NCBI RefSeq assembly: GCF_000337535.1
Contig: NZ_AOIP01000015.1
Location: forward strand, 484,840-548,839
Source of the DNA: Natrialba aegyptia DSM 13077
GTDB taxonomy: Archaea > Halobacteriota > Halobacteria > Halobacteriales > Natrialbaceae
Reading direction: 5' to 3'
DNA length: 64,000 bases
Part shown: positions 17,068 to 25,697 of the stretch, in pieces
Layout of the letters: each line of letters begins with the position of its first letter
How positions within the stretch are numbered: the first letter of the stretch is position 1
The notes under the pieces: generated by a model
The model's input: the letters and a program-made list of their open reading frames with translations, nothing else
Databases searched by the model: none
Told to the model about the DNA's origin: nothing
Position numbers and translations under genes: made by a program

Positions 17068-17582
17068 TCGCCGTTCGAGTCGGAATCGCTGACCATTTGA
17101 ATGCGTTCGAGACCGTTGGTTTCGTCGACGACTTCGGCGACGGCTTCGGGGACGAGGGCTTCCCAGTCGCCGTCGTTGATCATGCGTTCGCGGACTTCCG
17201 AGCCTTCGAGTACGTCGCGGTTGAACATCGGCGACTGGCGGATATCGATGCCGGCTTCGCGAAACAGTTGGATGACGAGCGGATTGTTCGAGTAGGCGAC
17301 ATCGAAGTCCGGGCTCATGCTCTGGACGTGGCTCACCCAGACGGAGTTCCGATCGAGGTCCTCGATGGGGACGGCGTAGGTCACGAGGTCGGTGTCGACG
17401 AGGGACTTGGTGATCATCATGATCCGTTCGCCGGCGGTGAACGGGTTTCGAACGGTGTGTGAGTGGTCGGCACTTCCGATGCCGAGTACGAGTTCGTCGA
17501 CGTCTGCTGCGATTCGTTCGACCATGTTGTAGTGGCCGTTGTGGAAGGGCTGAAATCGACCGATGTAGAACCCCCGTGTCAT
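17064..17582 (-). CDS. nadM: nicotinamide-nucleotide adenylyltransferase
   Basis: 172 aa. It makes NAD+ from NMN and ATP. The nucleotidyltransferase motif GRFQPFHNGH is at residues 6-15 with the HxGH signature; the C-terminal motif is GSEVRERMINDGDWEALVP, and RNPFTAGERIMMI is also family-typical. The inner ATG (MTRGFYIGRF) is preferred to MFGM three codons upstream. It is the first gene of a two-gene operon with the SAM hydrolase. Confidence 0.93.
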   Translation of the reverse strand: MTRGFYIGRFQPFHNGHYNMVERIAADVDELVLGIGSADHSHTVRNPFTAGERIMMITKSLVDTDLVTYAVPIEDLDRNSVWVSHVQSMSPDFDVAYSNNPLVIQLFREAGIDIRQSPMFNRDVLEGSEVRERMINDGDWEALVPEAVAEVVDETNGLERIQMVSDSDSNGE

Positions 17583-17823
17583 GCCGAACAATGTTCGGGC
17601 AGTACGCTTAAGCGTGGCGAGTTACGGCACTGTGGAAGAATTACTGGGCGGATCGAGAGTGGGAACGAACCGGTACCGGTGAAACGACTCGAAAGCGGGC
17701 GGGAGCCGTTGGGTGCCCATCACGTTCTGGGACGACGGCCAGACTCGGTGGCGGATCAGAAACGAACGCACATGGCCCAGAACTGGCGTTTTCGGCACTA
17801 CTAGCGGTTCTTCATATGGAGAA

Positions 17824-17832
17824 AGTATATCA
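17824..17832 (+). promoter_or_regulatory. TATA-like element of lonB
   Basis: AAGTATATC lies about 40-47 bp before the ATG at 17871 in an AT-rich patch. It is a candidate core promoter for the lonB operon. Confidence 0.45.
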
Positions 17833-17870
17833 GTGGCAATCCCTTCGAATCAGATACCGAACAGAGTTCT

Positions 17871-20114
17871 ATGAGCAACGATACGAACGCTGACGACCCT
17901 CCCGAGGACGCCTCTGGGACTGTGCCACGCGAAGAGCAGGCACAGGACGAGGAGCGTGAGCGTGGACGGGAGTCCGAGCGTGTGCAGGACGGGCGCGACC
18001 GTGAGCGCTCGCCGCAGACGTCATCTCCCCCGGAGTCTACGCCGCAGTCGCAGTCACAGTCCACGGAGCGTCAGGGAGAACGGTCGCCGACCGACGGTGA
18101 CGAAGATACTGCCGGTGACGACAATCGGCCCGACGATACCGACGATGTCGAGACCGTCGACGATCTCGGCAGTTCCGTCGAGGTCGATCCGGGCGTCGAG
18201 GTAGACGAGGAGATCGCCGAAGACGACCTTCTGGGCGGTCTCAAAATCGACTCGACGGAAGATATCGAGGTTCCGGATCGGCTCGTCGATCAAGTTATCG
18301 GACAGGACGAAGCACGAGACATCATCATCAAGGCGGCAAAACAGCGCCGTCACGTGATGATGATCGGCTCGCCGGGGACCGGCAAGTCGATGCTGGCGAA
18401 GGCGATGAGTCAACTCCTGCCGAAAGAGGAGTTACAGGACGTGCTGGTCTATCACAACCCGGACGACGGGAACGAGCCGAAGGTGCGGACCGTTCCCGCC
18501 GGAAAGGGTGAGCAGATCATCGACGCGCACAAAGAGGAAGCGCGAAAGCGCAACCAGATGCGCTCGATCTTGATGTGGATCATCATCGCAGTCATCATCG
18601 GGTACGCGATCATCAGCCCCGTCAACCCCCTCCTTGGCATTCTCGCAGCGGGGATCATCTGGCTGATCTTCCGGTACACCAGTCGCGGCACGGACGCGAT
18701 GGTGCCGAACATGATCGTCAACAACGGCGACAAGCGGACCGCGCCGTTCGAAGACGCGACCGGTGCCCACGCCGGTGCGCTGCTGGGCGACGTGCGCCAC
18801 GACCCGTTCCAGTCCGGTGGGATGGAGACGCCGTCTCACGACCGCGTCGAGCCGGGCTCGATCCACAAGTCCAACAAGGGCGTGCTGTTCGTCGACGAGA
18901 TCAACACGCTCGACGTGCGCACCCAGCAGAAGCTCATGACGGCGATCCAGGAGGGCGAGTTCTCGATCACGGGCCAGTCCGAGCGCTCCTCGGGCGCGAT
19001 GGTCCAGACCGAGCCCGTCCCCTGTGACTTCGTCATGATCGCCGCCGGGAACCTGGACGCGATGGAGAACATGCACCCTGCACTCCGGAACCGGATCAAA
19101 GGGTACGGGTACGAAGTGTACATGGACGACACCATCGAGGATACGCCCGAGATGCGGCGCAAGTACGCCCGCTTCATCGCCCAGGAGGTCGAACGCGACG
19201 GCCGCCTGCCTCACTTCACCCACGAAGCTGTCGAGGAACTGCTCCTCGAGGCGAAGCGTCGGTCGGGCCGGAAGAACCACCTGACGCTTCACTTCCGCAG
19301 TCTCGGTGGACTGGTCCGCGTCGCAGGCGACATCGCCCGCGCCGAGGATCGGGATCTGACCACCCGCGATGACGTGCTGCAGGCCAAAGGCCGCTCGCGC
19401 TCGATCGAGCAACAGCTCGCCGACGACTACATCGAGCGGCGCAAAGACTACGAGCTGCAGGTCACCGAGGACGGCGTCGAGGGCCGCGTCAACGGTCTCG
19501 CCGTCATGGGCGAGGACTCCGGTATCATGCTCCCCGTGATGGCCGAGATCGCGCCCGCACAGGGCGGCGGGCAGGTGATCGCCACCGGGAAGCTTCAGGA
19601 GATGGCCGAGGAATCGGTCCAGAACGTCTCCGCGATCATCAAGAAGTTCTCCGACGTGGACCTCTCGGAGAAGGACATCCACATCCAGTTCGTCCAGGCC
19701 GGACAGCAGGGTGTCGACGGCGACTCCGCCTCAATCACAGTGGCGACGGCCGTCATCTCCGCGCTCGAAAACATCCCGGTCGATCAGTCGATCGCGATGA
19801 CCGGCTCGCTGTCGGTCCGCGGGGACGTCCTCCCCGTCGGCGGCGTCACGCATAAGATCGAAGCTGCCGCCAAGGCCGGCTGCAGCACGGTCATCATCCC
19901 CGCGGCGAACGAACAGGACGTGATGATCGAAGACGAGTACGAGGAGATGATCGACATCGTACCGTGTTCGAACATCAGCGAAGTCCTGGATGTCGCCCTC
20001 GAGGGCGAACCCGAGAAGGACTCGCTGCTCGACCGTCTCAAGTCGATCACCGGCACGGCGTTCGAGCAACAGTCGGTCGGCTCCGCCGGCGGCTCGAACC
20101 CGAGCCCGCAGTAA
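17871..20114 (+). CDS. lonB: membrane-bound ATP-dependent protease LonB
   Basis: 747 aa. LonB is the essential membrane-anchored AAA+ protease of archaea. The first ~110 residues are an acidic, Gln/Ser/Arg-rich low-complexity tail. Walker A GSPGTGKS is at about 166-173 and is followed by a two-segment membrane insertion (about 232-275; ILMWIIIAVIIGYAI and LLGILAAGIIWLIF), then Walker B GVLFVDEIN (about 337-345). The C-terminal Lon protease domain has catalytic Ser in GDSAS (about 619) and catalytic Lys in VTHKIEAA (about 662), with the usual spacing. It is followed 15 bp later by a CPBP protease gene. Confidence 0.96.
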   Translation: MSNDTNADDPPEDASGTVPREEQAQDEERERGRESERVQDGRDRERSPQTSSPPESTPQSQSQSTERQGERSPTDGDEDTAGDDNRPDDTDDVETVDDLGSSVEVDPGVEVDEEIAEDDLLGGLKIDSTEDIEVPDRLVDQVIGQDEARDIIIKAAKQRRHVMMIGSPGTGKSMLAKAMSQLLPKEELQDVLVYHNPDDGNEPKVRTVPAGKGEQIIDAHKEEARKRNQMRSILMWIIIAVIIGYAIISPVNPLLGILAAGIIWLIFRYTSRGTDAMVPNMIVNNGDKRTAPFEDATGAHAGALLGDVRHDPFQSGGMETPSHDRVEPGSIHKSNKGVLFVDEINTLDVRTQQKLMTAIQEGEFSITGQSERSSGAMVQTEPVPCDFVMIAAGNLDAMENMHPALRNRIKGYGYEVYMDDTIEDTPEMRRKYARFIAQEVERDGRLPHFTHEAVEELLLEAKRRSGRKNHLTLHFRSLGGLVRVAGDIARAEDRDLTTRDDVLQAKGRSRSIEQQLADDYIERRKDYELQVTEDGVEGRVNGLAVMGEDSGIMLPVMAEIAPAQGGGQVIATGKLQEMAEESVQNVSAIIKKFSDVDLSEKDIHIQFVQAGQQGVDGDSASITVATAVISALENIPVDQSIAMTGSLSVRGDVLPVGGVTHKIEAAAKAGCSTVIIPAANEQDVMIEDEYEEMIDIVPCSNISEVLDVALEGEPEKDSLLDRLKSITGTAFEQQSVGSAGGSNPSPQ

Positions 20115-20129
20115 GCACAGACGAGACTA

Positions 20130-21182
20130 ATGGCACAGTGGACGGCGTTTGCTGGGCTGACCGTCGTCGTCCTCGTGCTCTTGCTCGTTCTTTCTCACCT
20201 GACACAGACATCGTTTTCTTCGAGTTCCGACGCCGAGGCTCCCGCAGGCGACACCGCCGAAACCGACAACGGACTCGAAGCGTTCGACGCGACACAAGGA
20301 ACTCGTGACGGCGACGCGCGCGAGTTCGGGGAGCGGTCGTCCCCTGCTACCGACGAGTCGGACGCGGGTACCCGCTACGACCGCCACGACCGGTCTGGGG
20401 CTGGCCGCGGCGACAGCAACGGCGGCAGAAGGGTGGACACGCCCGAGAACGCGGAGCCGCCGACGGGCGACGACGGGTCGAGTTCCCGAGACGATCGGGC
20501 CATCCACACCGACGATGGGCACCGCCACCCCGGCCACGCTGAACTCGATCCCGACGATCTCTCGACGGGGCTACTCCTGGCGAACGTCGCCGCCTCGCAG
20601 GGGCTGTTCCTAGTCGTCCTCCTCGGAGCCATCCTCTTCACTGCGATTCCGGCGAGCGCGCTCGGCATCGAGTTCAGCCTCGCGTATCTCACGAGCGGCC
20701 TGGCGGTGGGGACGGGAGCCGGGATCGCCCTCTACGCGGCGAACGAACTCGGGGCGGCGTTCGCAGAGCGGGTCGGGTTCGACCACGACGAGCAGCTGCG
20801 GTCGATGCTGGCACCGGACACGACCGGCGGCTGGCTCACGCTGTTGCTGGTCGTGCTTCCGATCATCGCCGTGTTCGAGGAACTGCTCTTTCGCGGCGCG
20901 TTGATCGGCGTGTTCGCAACGGGATTCGACATGTCGCCGTGGCTGCTCGCGGTCGTTTCGTCGGTTGCGTTTGCGCTCGGCCACGGAATGCAGGGATCGG
21001 TCGGTGTCGCCGTCACGGGCGCGCTCGGGTTCGTGCTCGCGGCGGTGTTTATCGCCACCGGAAGCCTGCTCGTGGTCATCGTCGCACACTACCTGATCAA
21101 CGCCCTCGAGTTCGTGGTTCATGAGGGACTCGAACTCGAGTGGGCGACGCGAAGGAGTGTATCCAATCGAGAGTCGGAATAG
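20130..21182 (+). CDS. CPBP-family intramembrane metalloprotease
   Basis: 350 aa. One N-terminal membrane segment (LTVVVLVLLLVLSHL) is followed by a 120-residue hydrophilic Asp/Gly/Arg-rich linker and a multi-pass domain. The glutamyl-protease motifs of the CAAX/CPBP (Rce1-like) family are FEELLFRG (EExxxR), a HG in ALGHGMQG and a C-terminal HYLINALEF (HxxxN). It lies 15 bp behind lonB and is very likely co-transcribed, suggesting a joint membrane protein quality-control role (inference). Confidence 0.86.
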   Translation: MAQWTAFAGLTVVVLVLLLVLSHLTQTSFSSSSDAEAPAGDTAETDNGLEAFDATQGTRDGDAREFGERSSPATDESDAGTRYDRHDRSGAGRGDSNGGRRVDTPENAEPPTGDDGSSSRDDRAIHTDDGHRHPGHAELDPDDLSTGLLLANVAASQGLFLVVLLGAILFTAIPASALGIEFSLAYLTSGLAVGTGAGIALYAANELGAAFAERVGFDHDEQLRSMLAPDTTGGWLTLLLVVLPIIAVFEELLFRGALIGVFATGFDMSPWLLAVVSSVAFALGHGMQGSVGVAVTGALGFVLAAVFIATGSLLVVIVAHYLINALEFVVHEGLELEWATRRSVSNRESE

Positions 21183-21187
21183 CTGGC

Positions 21188-21658
21188 CTACAACTCCTCG
21201 AGCGAGCGTAATTTCTGTTCGACCGCCGGCGGAAGGGCACTCGGGCCGTCGCGGACGCGGTGGTCGGGGATCAAGATTGGAGCCGGGTTTTCGGCGAGCG
21301 CCGTTCGGACGGTCGTGTGGTCGGACTGCTCGTCGGCGTCGAGCGTCGGCGTGACCTGTGTGAGAGTTTCGACGTCGAGCTGGTCGCCGTAGGGGATCTC
21401 GCGGACCTGTTCGAGGACCGCCCGTTGGTCCGTGGGGACCGTCAGTGCGACCTGGACGTCATCGAACGCGACGGGATCGAGGCCGTCTAAGTACTCGAAG
21501 ATGCAATCGAGCACTGGATGGTCGTCCTCGGCGTTCGATTCGGGCGTGTCGGGAACGGAGACGCTCAGCACCCGTCCGCTGGCGGCACCGAGTTGCACGT
21601 ACCGGTCGAGATACGACGATTCGCGCGCGTAAATACCGGCGTCCGTAGCGTCCTCCAT
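21188..21658 (-). CDS. MGMT/alkyltransferase-like protein without the active cysteine
   Basis: 156 aa. The C-terminal half matches the DNA-binding domain of O6-alkylguanine-DNA alkyltransferases: VLEQVREIPYGDQLDVETLT and, at residues 131-135, PDHRV where the active enzymes have PCHRV. The acceptor Cys is replaced by Asp. Alkyltransferase-like (ATL) proteins that lack the Cys bind damaged guanines and recruit nucleotide excision repair; whether this one does is not known. The start ATG at 21658 is the first with family similarity; the frame upstream runs antisense through trpC and is a shadow. Confidence 0.75.
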   Translation of the reverse strand: MEDATDAGIYARESSYLDRYVQLGAASGRVLSVSVPDTPESNAEDDHPVLDCIFEYLDGLDPVAFDDVQVALTVPTDQRAVLEQVREIPYGDQLDVETLTQVTPTLDADEQSDHTTVRTALAENPAPILIPDHRVRDGPSALPPAVEQKLRSLEEL

Positions 21659-21734
21659 ACGCCTCCGTTGGTGATACGGCCTTGAATAGTCGCCGGTCAC
21701 ACCGCCGTGAGCACCGCCGATGACGCAAGGTTTT

Positions 21735-21760
21735 TGTACAAAAGAGTACGTTGATGTACA
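21735..21760 (+). promoter_or_regulatory. two TGTACA boxes upstream of trpC (TRP-box-like)
   Basis: TGTACA occurs at 21735-21740 and again at 21755-21760, with a third GTAC at 21746-21749 exactly halfway. The three GTAC cores are spaced 10 bp apart, on one face of the helix, and the last ends 3 bp before the trpC ATG. TGTACA is the consensus I recall for the TRP box bound by the TrpY repressor of Methanothermobacter, so tryptophan-responsive control is likely. Confidence 0.65.
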
Positions 21761-21763
21761 ATA

Positions 21764-22624
21764 ATGACTCAGGGTAGGGAGCTCGCACCCGCGGTGCGGT
21801 CCATCCTTACAGCCGCCAGCGAGCGCAACGACACCGCCGAGCGCGACCCTCTTGCGGTCGATGCCCGGTCGCTCACCGACGCGATCGACCGAGCGGAACG
21901 AGACGGTCGCGTGCCGGTAATCGCGGAGGTAAAGCCGACGAGTCCGACGAGCGATGGCACTCGCGATGACGACCCCGTCGAACTCGCCACGGCGATGGTC
22001 GAGGGCGGGGCGACGGCGATTTCGGTTCTCACCGAGCCAACTCACTTCGGCGGCTCGCCCGAGGCGCTGACCCGCGTCCGCGAGGCCGTCGACGTTCCGG
22101 TCCTGCGGAAGGATTTCGTGCTCGAGGAGGCCGGGATGGACGTCGTCGAGGCCGATCTGCTCCTGTTGATCGCCCGGTTCGTCGGCGTTCGCGAACCGAC
22201 CGATTCGCGAGCCAGCCGGAACGCGACGCGTCCCGAGGCTGAACTCGACGAACTCGTCACCGCCGCCCGCGACCGCGGCTTCCAGCCGCTCGTCGAGGTC
22301 CACGACGAGGCCGAACTCGAATCCGCACTCGAGGCAGGCGCGGAGATCATCGGGATCAACAACCGCGATCTCGCCGAACTCGAGGTCGATCTCGACACGT
22401 TCGAGTCGGTTGCACCCGAAGTGCCTGACGACGTAACCCTGATCGCCGAGAGCGGAATCTCGGGACCGGCGGACGTTCGCCGGATGCGCGAGGCCGGTGC
22501 CGACGCCTTGCTCGTCGGCAGCGCGATCATGGACCACGACGGCGACACCGACGTTACCGCGAACACGCGAGCGCTGGTGCGAGCGACGGCGGAGACGGAG
22601 ACACAAACACAGAGACAGACATGA
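21764..22624 (+). CDS. trpC: indole-3-glycerol phosphate synthase
   Basis: 286 aa TIM barrel that closes the indole ring in tryptophan synthesis. Visible motifs are [14 protein letters not shown] (substrate-binding Lys), [25 protein letters not shown] (catalytic Lys), [14 protein letters not shown] and [16 protein letters not shown] short insertion ([10 protein letters not shown]) lies after [10 protein letters not shown]. The stop overlaps the trpB start by four bases. The gene begins immediately behind the TGTACA boxes, with no room for a leader. Confidence 0.94.
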   Translation: MTQGRELAPAVRSILTAASERNDTAERDPLAVDARSLTDAIDRAERDGRVPVIAEVKPTSPTSDGTRDDDPVELATAMVEGGATAISVLTEPTHFGGSPEALTRVREAVDVPVLRKDFVLEEAGMDVVEADLLLLIARFVGVREPTDSRASRNATRPEAELDELVTAARDRGFQPLVEVHDEAELESALEAGAEIIGINNRDLAELEVDLDTFESVAPEVPDDVTLIAESGISGPADVRRMREAGADALLVGSAIMDHDGDTDVTANTRALVRATAETETQTQRQT

Positions 22625-23898
22625 GCAACACCGAATCAGACCACGCAGACGCGTCCGCCGACCAAGCCAACCGCAAGCGAACGTTCGGCGACTACGGCGG
22701 CCAGTACGTACCGGAGGCACTGATGCCCGCCCTCCAGGAACTCGAGGACGCCTACGAGCGCTACGTCCTCGAGAACGAGGACGGCTTCATGGACGAGTTC
22801 AGCGAGCGAATGCGCGACTTCGGCGGACGGCCGACGCCGCTCCAGCACGCGGACCGACTCAGCGAGCGCTACGACCGCGACATCTACCTCAAGCGCGAGG
22901 ATCTCGTCCACGGGGGCGCACACAAGCTGAACAACGCGCTCGGGCAGGTGTTGCTGGCGAAGTACATGGGGAAAGAGCGGATCATCGCCGAGACGGGGGC
23001 GGGCCAGCACGGCACGGCGACCGCGATGGCGGCGGCCCACCTCGACATGCCCTGCGAGATCTACATGGGGCGGACGGACGTGAACCGCCAGCGCCCGAAC
23101 GTCTACCGGATGCGGATGAACGGCGCGGCGGTCAACCCGGTCGAGGCCGGCAGCGGGACGCTGAAGGAGGCGATCAACGAGACGCTCCGGGACTGGGCGA
23201 CCACCGTCGAGAACACCCACTACGTCATCGGCTCCGTCGTCGGCCCGCACCCGTTCCCGCGACTGGTGCGGGACTTCCAGTCCGTCATCGGCGCGGAGGC
23301 CCGCGAACAGATCCAGGAGCAAGCGGGGCGACTCCCAGATAGCGTCGTCGCCTGCGCCGGCGGCGGCTCGAACACGATGGGAGCGTTCCACGAGTTCGTG
23401 CCGGACGAATCCGTCGACCTCTACGCGGTGGAGGCCGGCGGCTCGAGCCTCAAGATCGACGAGGAAGAGGGCGTCGCGCCGAACTCGGCGACGCTCTCGA
23501 CCGGGACCGACGGCGTCCTCCACGGCGCGCTGACGAAGCTCCTCCAGACCGACGACGGGCAGATCGTCGAGTCCCACAGCGTGAGCGCGGGCCTTGACTA
23601 CGCCGGCGTCGGCCCCGAACTCTCGCGGCTCGTCGAGACCGGCCGGGTCACGCCGACGAGCGTGGACGACGAGGCCGCCCTCAACGGCTTCCATCGCCTT
23701 TCGAACCTGGAGGGAATCATTCCGGCGCTCGAGTCGAGTCACGCGCTCGGATACCTAGAGGAGAACCACGAGGAACTCGGCGACCTCGTCGTCGTCAACG
23801 TCTCCGGACGCGGCGACAAGGATCTGGAGACGGTTCTCGAAGAGACCGAAAAGCGTGACCTCGAAGCCGCGCCGGACGTGGAGGTGTTCGACGCATGA
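22621..23898 (+). CDS. trpB: tryptophan synthase beta chain
   Basis: 425 aa. It condenses indole with serine using [20 protein letters not shown] opens the conserved region; the PLP lysine is in [12 protein letters not shown] (about 99-110); phosphate-binding GGGSN is in [12 protein letters not shown] and the family motif KREDL is present. The length and motifs are those of the TrpB1 type that pairs with TrpA. The stop overlaps the trpA start. Confidence 0.96.
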   Translation: MSNTESDHADASADQANRKRTFGDYGGQYVPEALMPALQELEDAYERYVLENEDGFMDEFSERMRDFGGRPTPLQHADRLSERYDRDIYLKREDLVHGGAHKLNNALGQVLLAKYMGKERIIAETGAGQHGTATAMAAAHLDMPCEIYMGRTDVNRQRPNVYRMRMNGAAVNPVEAGSGTLKEAINETLRDWATTVENTHYVIGSVVGPHPFPRLVRDFQSVIGAEAREQIQEQAGRLPDSVVACAGGGSNTMGAFHEFVPDESVDLYAVEAGGSSLKIDEEEGVAPNSATLSTGTDGVLHGALTKLLQTDDGQIVESHSVSAGLDYAGVGPELSRLVETGRVTPTSVDDEAALNGFHRLSNLEGIIPALESSHALGYLEENHEELGDLVVVNVSGRGDKDLETVLEETEKRDLEAAPDVEVFDA

Positions 23899-24875
23899 GC
23901 CGCGAGACGCGAGCGGAGCGAGCGCCTCGGTCCGAGCGAACGGGGAACGAAGTGGCCCGTAAGCTGCGAGCCGACGGCGGCGAGCAACTGGCGACCGCGG
24001 ACGGCGACATCGAAACCGCCATCCGCGAGAACCACCCTGCACTCATCACCTACATCACCGCCGGCGACCCCTCGCTCGAGGACACGAAGGCGTACGTCGA
24101 GGCACTCGACCGCGGCGGCGCGGACCTGATCGAACTCGGACTGCCCTTTTCGGAGCCGACCGCCGAGGGGCCGACCATCCAGGCCGCGATCAACCGCGCG
24201 CTCGACGCCGGAACGACGCCCGCACAGTTCTTCGACCTCGTGGATGAACTCGAAACCGAGGCCCCGCTGCTGGTGATGACCTACTACAACATGATTCTAC
24301 AGTACGGGCCGAGCGAGGCGTCACGCGCCTCGAAAGCTGGCGCGGCGAAGCCGCAGAACAAGCCCGACGTCCGCCCGTTCGTCGAACGCGCGGCCGACGC
24401 CGGCCTCTCGGGCATCATCGTCCCCGACCTCCCCGCGGAGGAGGCCGACCCGCTTCGGGACGCCTGTGACGATCACGATATTGACCTCGTCTTCATCGTC
24501 GCGCCGACGACCGAGGGCGAGCGCCTCGATCGCATCATGTCCCGGGTCTCGGGCTTCGCCTACGTCCAGGCCCGTCTCGGGACCACCGGTGCGCGGGCGG
24601 ACGTCTCGAACGCGACCCACGACAGCCTGGCCCGCCTCGCCGGCTACGACGTACCCAAGGCGGTCGGATTCGGCGTCAGCGAGGGCGACCACGCCGCCGA
24701 GATCGTCGCCGCCGGCGCGGACGGCGTCATCGTCGGCAGCGCGCTCGTCGACATCATAGCCGACCACGGTGCAGGCGATGCACCTGCGGCGGCCGAACTC
24801 GAGGCCAAGGCGCGCGAACTCAAGCAGGGTGCGCGCCGCGGACGGGAAGAAGCACCGGAACCAGAACAGCCATAA
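23895..24875 (+). CDS. trpA: tryptophan synthase alpha chain, with insertions
   Basis: 326 aa, longer than the usual ~270. It releases indole from indole-glycerol phosphate. The core starts near residue 42 ([16 protein letters not shown]) and has [18 protein letters not shown], where the catalytic Asp position reads Glu. The first ~38 residues are an Arg/Glu-rich extension encoded by palindromic GC-rich DNA. About 17 residues ([17 protein letters not shown]) interrupt the barrel after [12 protein letters not shown]; the DNA there forms two perfect hairpins. The C-terminal motif [11 protein letters not shown] is intact. It overlaps trpB by four bases. Confidence 0.92.
   Translation: MSRETRAERAPRSERTGNEVARKLRADGGEQLATADGDIETAIRENHPALITYITAGDPSLEDTKAYVEALDRGGADLIELGLPFSEPTAEGPTIQAAINRALDAGTTPAQFFDLVDELETEAPLLVMTYYNMILQYGPSEASRASKAGAAKPQNKPDVRPFVERAADAGLSGIIVPDLPAEEADPLRDACDDHDIDLVFIVAPTTEGERLDRIMSRVSGFAYVQARLGTTGARADVSNATHDSLARLAGYDVPKAVGFGVSEGDHAAEIVAAGADGVIVGSALVDIIADHGAGDAPAAAELEAKARELKQGARRGREEAPEPEQP
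24315..24354 (+). repeat. double-hairpin palindromic insertion inside trpA
   Basis: Two perfect stem-loops occur in tandem: GAGGCG-TCACG-CGCCTC at 24315-24331 and GCGGC-GAA-GCCGC at 24342-24354. They coincide with a protein segment absent from ordinary TrpA, so this looks like an in-frame palindromic element. Confidence 0.6.
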
Positions 24876-24899
24876 CCGCAAGTTTGCTATACACTCGCA

Positions 24900-25697
24900 A
24901 TGACTACAGCAGGACTCAACGCGCGACTGAACCGGATCGGTACAGACGACTCGTACGTAATCATCCCAATGGACCACGGCCTCACGATGGGTGCCGTCCA
25001 GGGACTCAAAGACATCGAATCGACCATCGACGGCGTCACCCGCGGCGGGGCCGACGCGGTGCTCACGCAGAAGGGGATCGCCCCCCGCGTCCACGATAAC
25101 AAGAACGGGAAAGGCTACATCGTCCACCTCAACGGCTCGACGACCATCGGGCCGGACGAGCAGGACAAACGCATGACCGGCACCGTCGAAGAAGCGATCA
25201 AAGCCGGGGCCGACGCCGTTTCGTTCCACATCAACGTCGGCTCGAACTACGAACCCGACCAGCTCACCCAGCTCGCGGAGGTTACCGAGACGGCGGACCG
25301 GTTCGGGATCCCGGTGCTCGCAATGGCCTACGCTCGCGGGCCGGGCGTCGACTCGACGGATGCGGAGTCGCTCGGCCACGCGGTCCGGCTCGCCGAGGAA
25401 GTCGGTGCGGACCTCGTCAAGACGGGCTACAGCGGCGACGCCGAGAGCTTCCAGCACGTCGTCGAATCGACGCGTCTGCCGGTAGTCATCGCCGGCGGCT
25501 CGCGGGGCACCGACCGCGAGACGGTCGAGATGGTCCGTGGCGTCATGGACGCCGGCGGCTCGGGCGTCTCGATGGGACGATCGATCTTCCAGCACGAGCA
25601 ACCCGAAGCCATCACCCGCGCCGTCTCCGGCGTCGTCCACGACGACCTCTCGACCGAGGACGCCCTGACCGAGGCCGGACTGGCGCTCGAAGTCTAA
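24900..25697 (+). CDS. 2-amino-3,7-dideoxy-D-threo-hept-6-ulosonate (ADH) synthase
   Basis: 265 aa, class I aldolase fold (DeoC/LacD-like). In archaea lacking the classical DAHP synthase, this enzyme begins the shikimate pathway. Visible blocks are YVIIPMDHGLTMG, ADAVLTQKGIAP, AVSFHINVGSNYE, the Schiff-base Lys in DLVKTGYSGD (about residue 174) and VVIAGGSRGTDRET. It could be mistaken for fructose-bisphosphate aldolase, but the position 24 bp after trpA and the presence of 3-dehydroquinate synthase II elsewhere in the window favour ADH synthase. A TATACA-like stretch precedes the ATG. Confidence 0.87.
   Translation: MTTAGLNARLNRIGTDDSYVIIPMDHGLTMGAVQGLKDIESTIDGVTRGGADAVLTQKGIAPRVHDNKNGKGYIVHLNGSTTIGPDEQDKRMTGTVEEAIKAGADAVSFHINVGSNYEPDQLTQLAEVTETADRFGIPVLAMAYARGPGVDSTDAESLGHAVRLAEEVGADLVKTGYSGDAESFQHVVESTRLPVVIAGGSRGTDRETVEMVRGVMDAGGSGVSMGRSIFQHEQPEAITRAVSGVVHDDLSTEDALTEAGLALEV

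Noticed and set aside
18432..19682. 416-aa frame antisense to lonB
   Set aside because: It is a shadow of the AAA+ domain codons; no family pattern.
21659..22720. upstream extension of the MGMT-like frame
   Set aside because: It runs antisense through trpC; the family similarity starts at the ATG at 21658.
24900..25697. fructose-bisphosphate aldolase
   Set aside because: Same fold, but the context behind trpA and with DHQ synthase II fits ADH synthase better.
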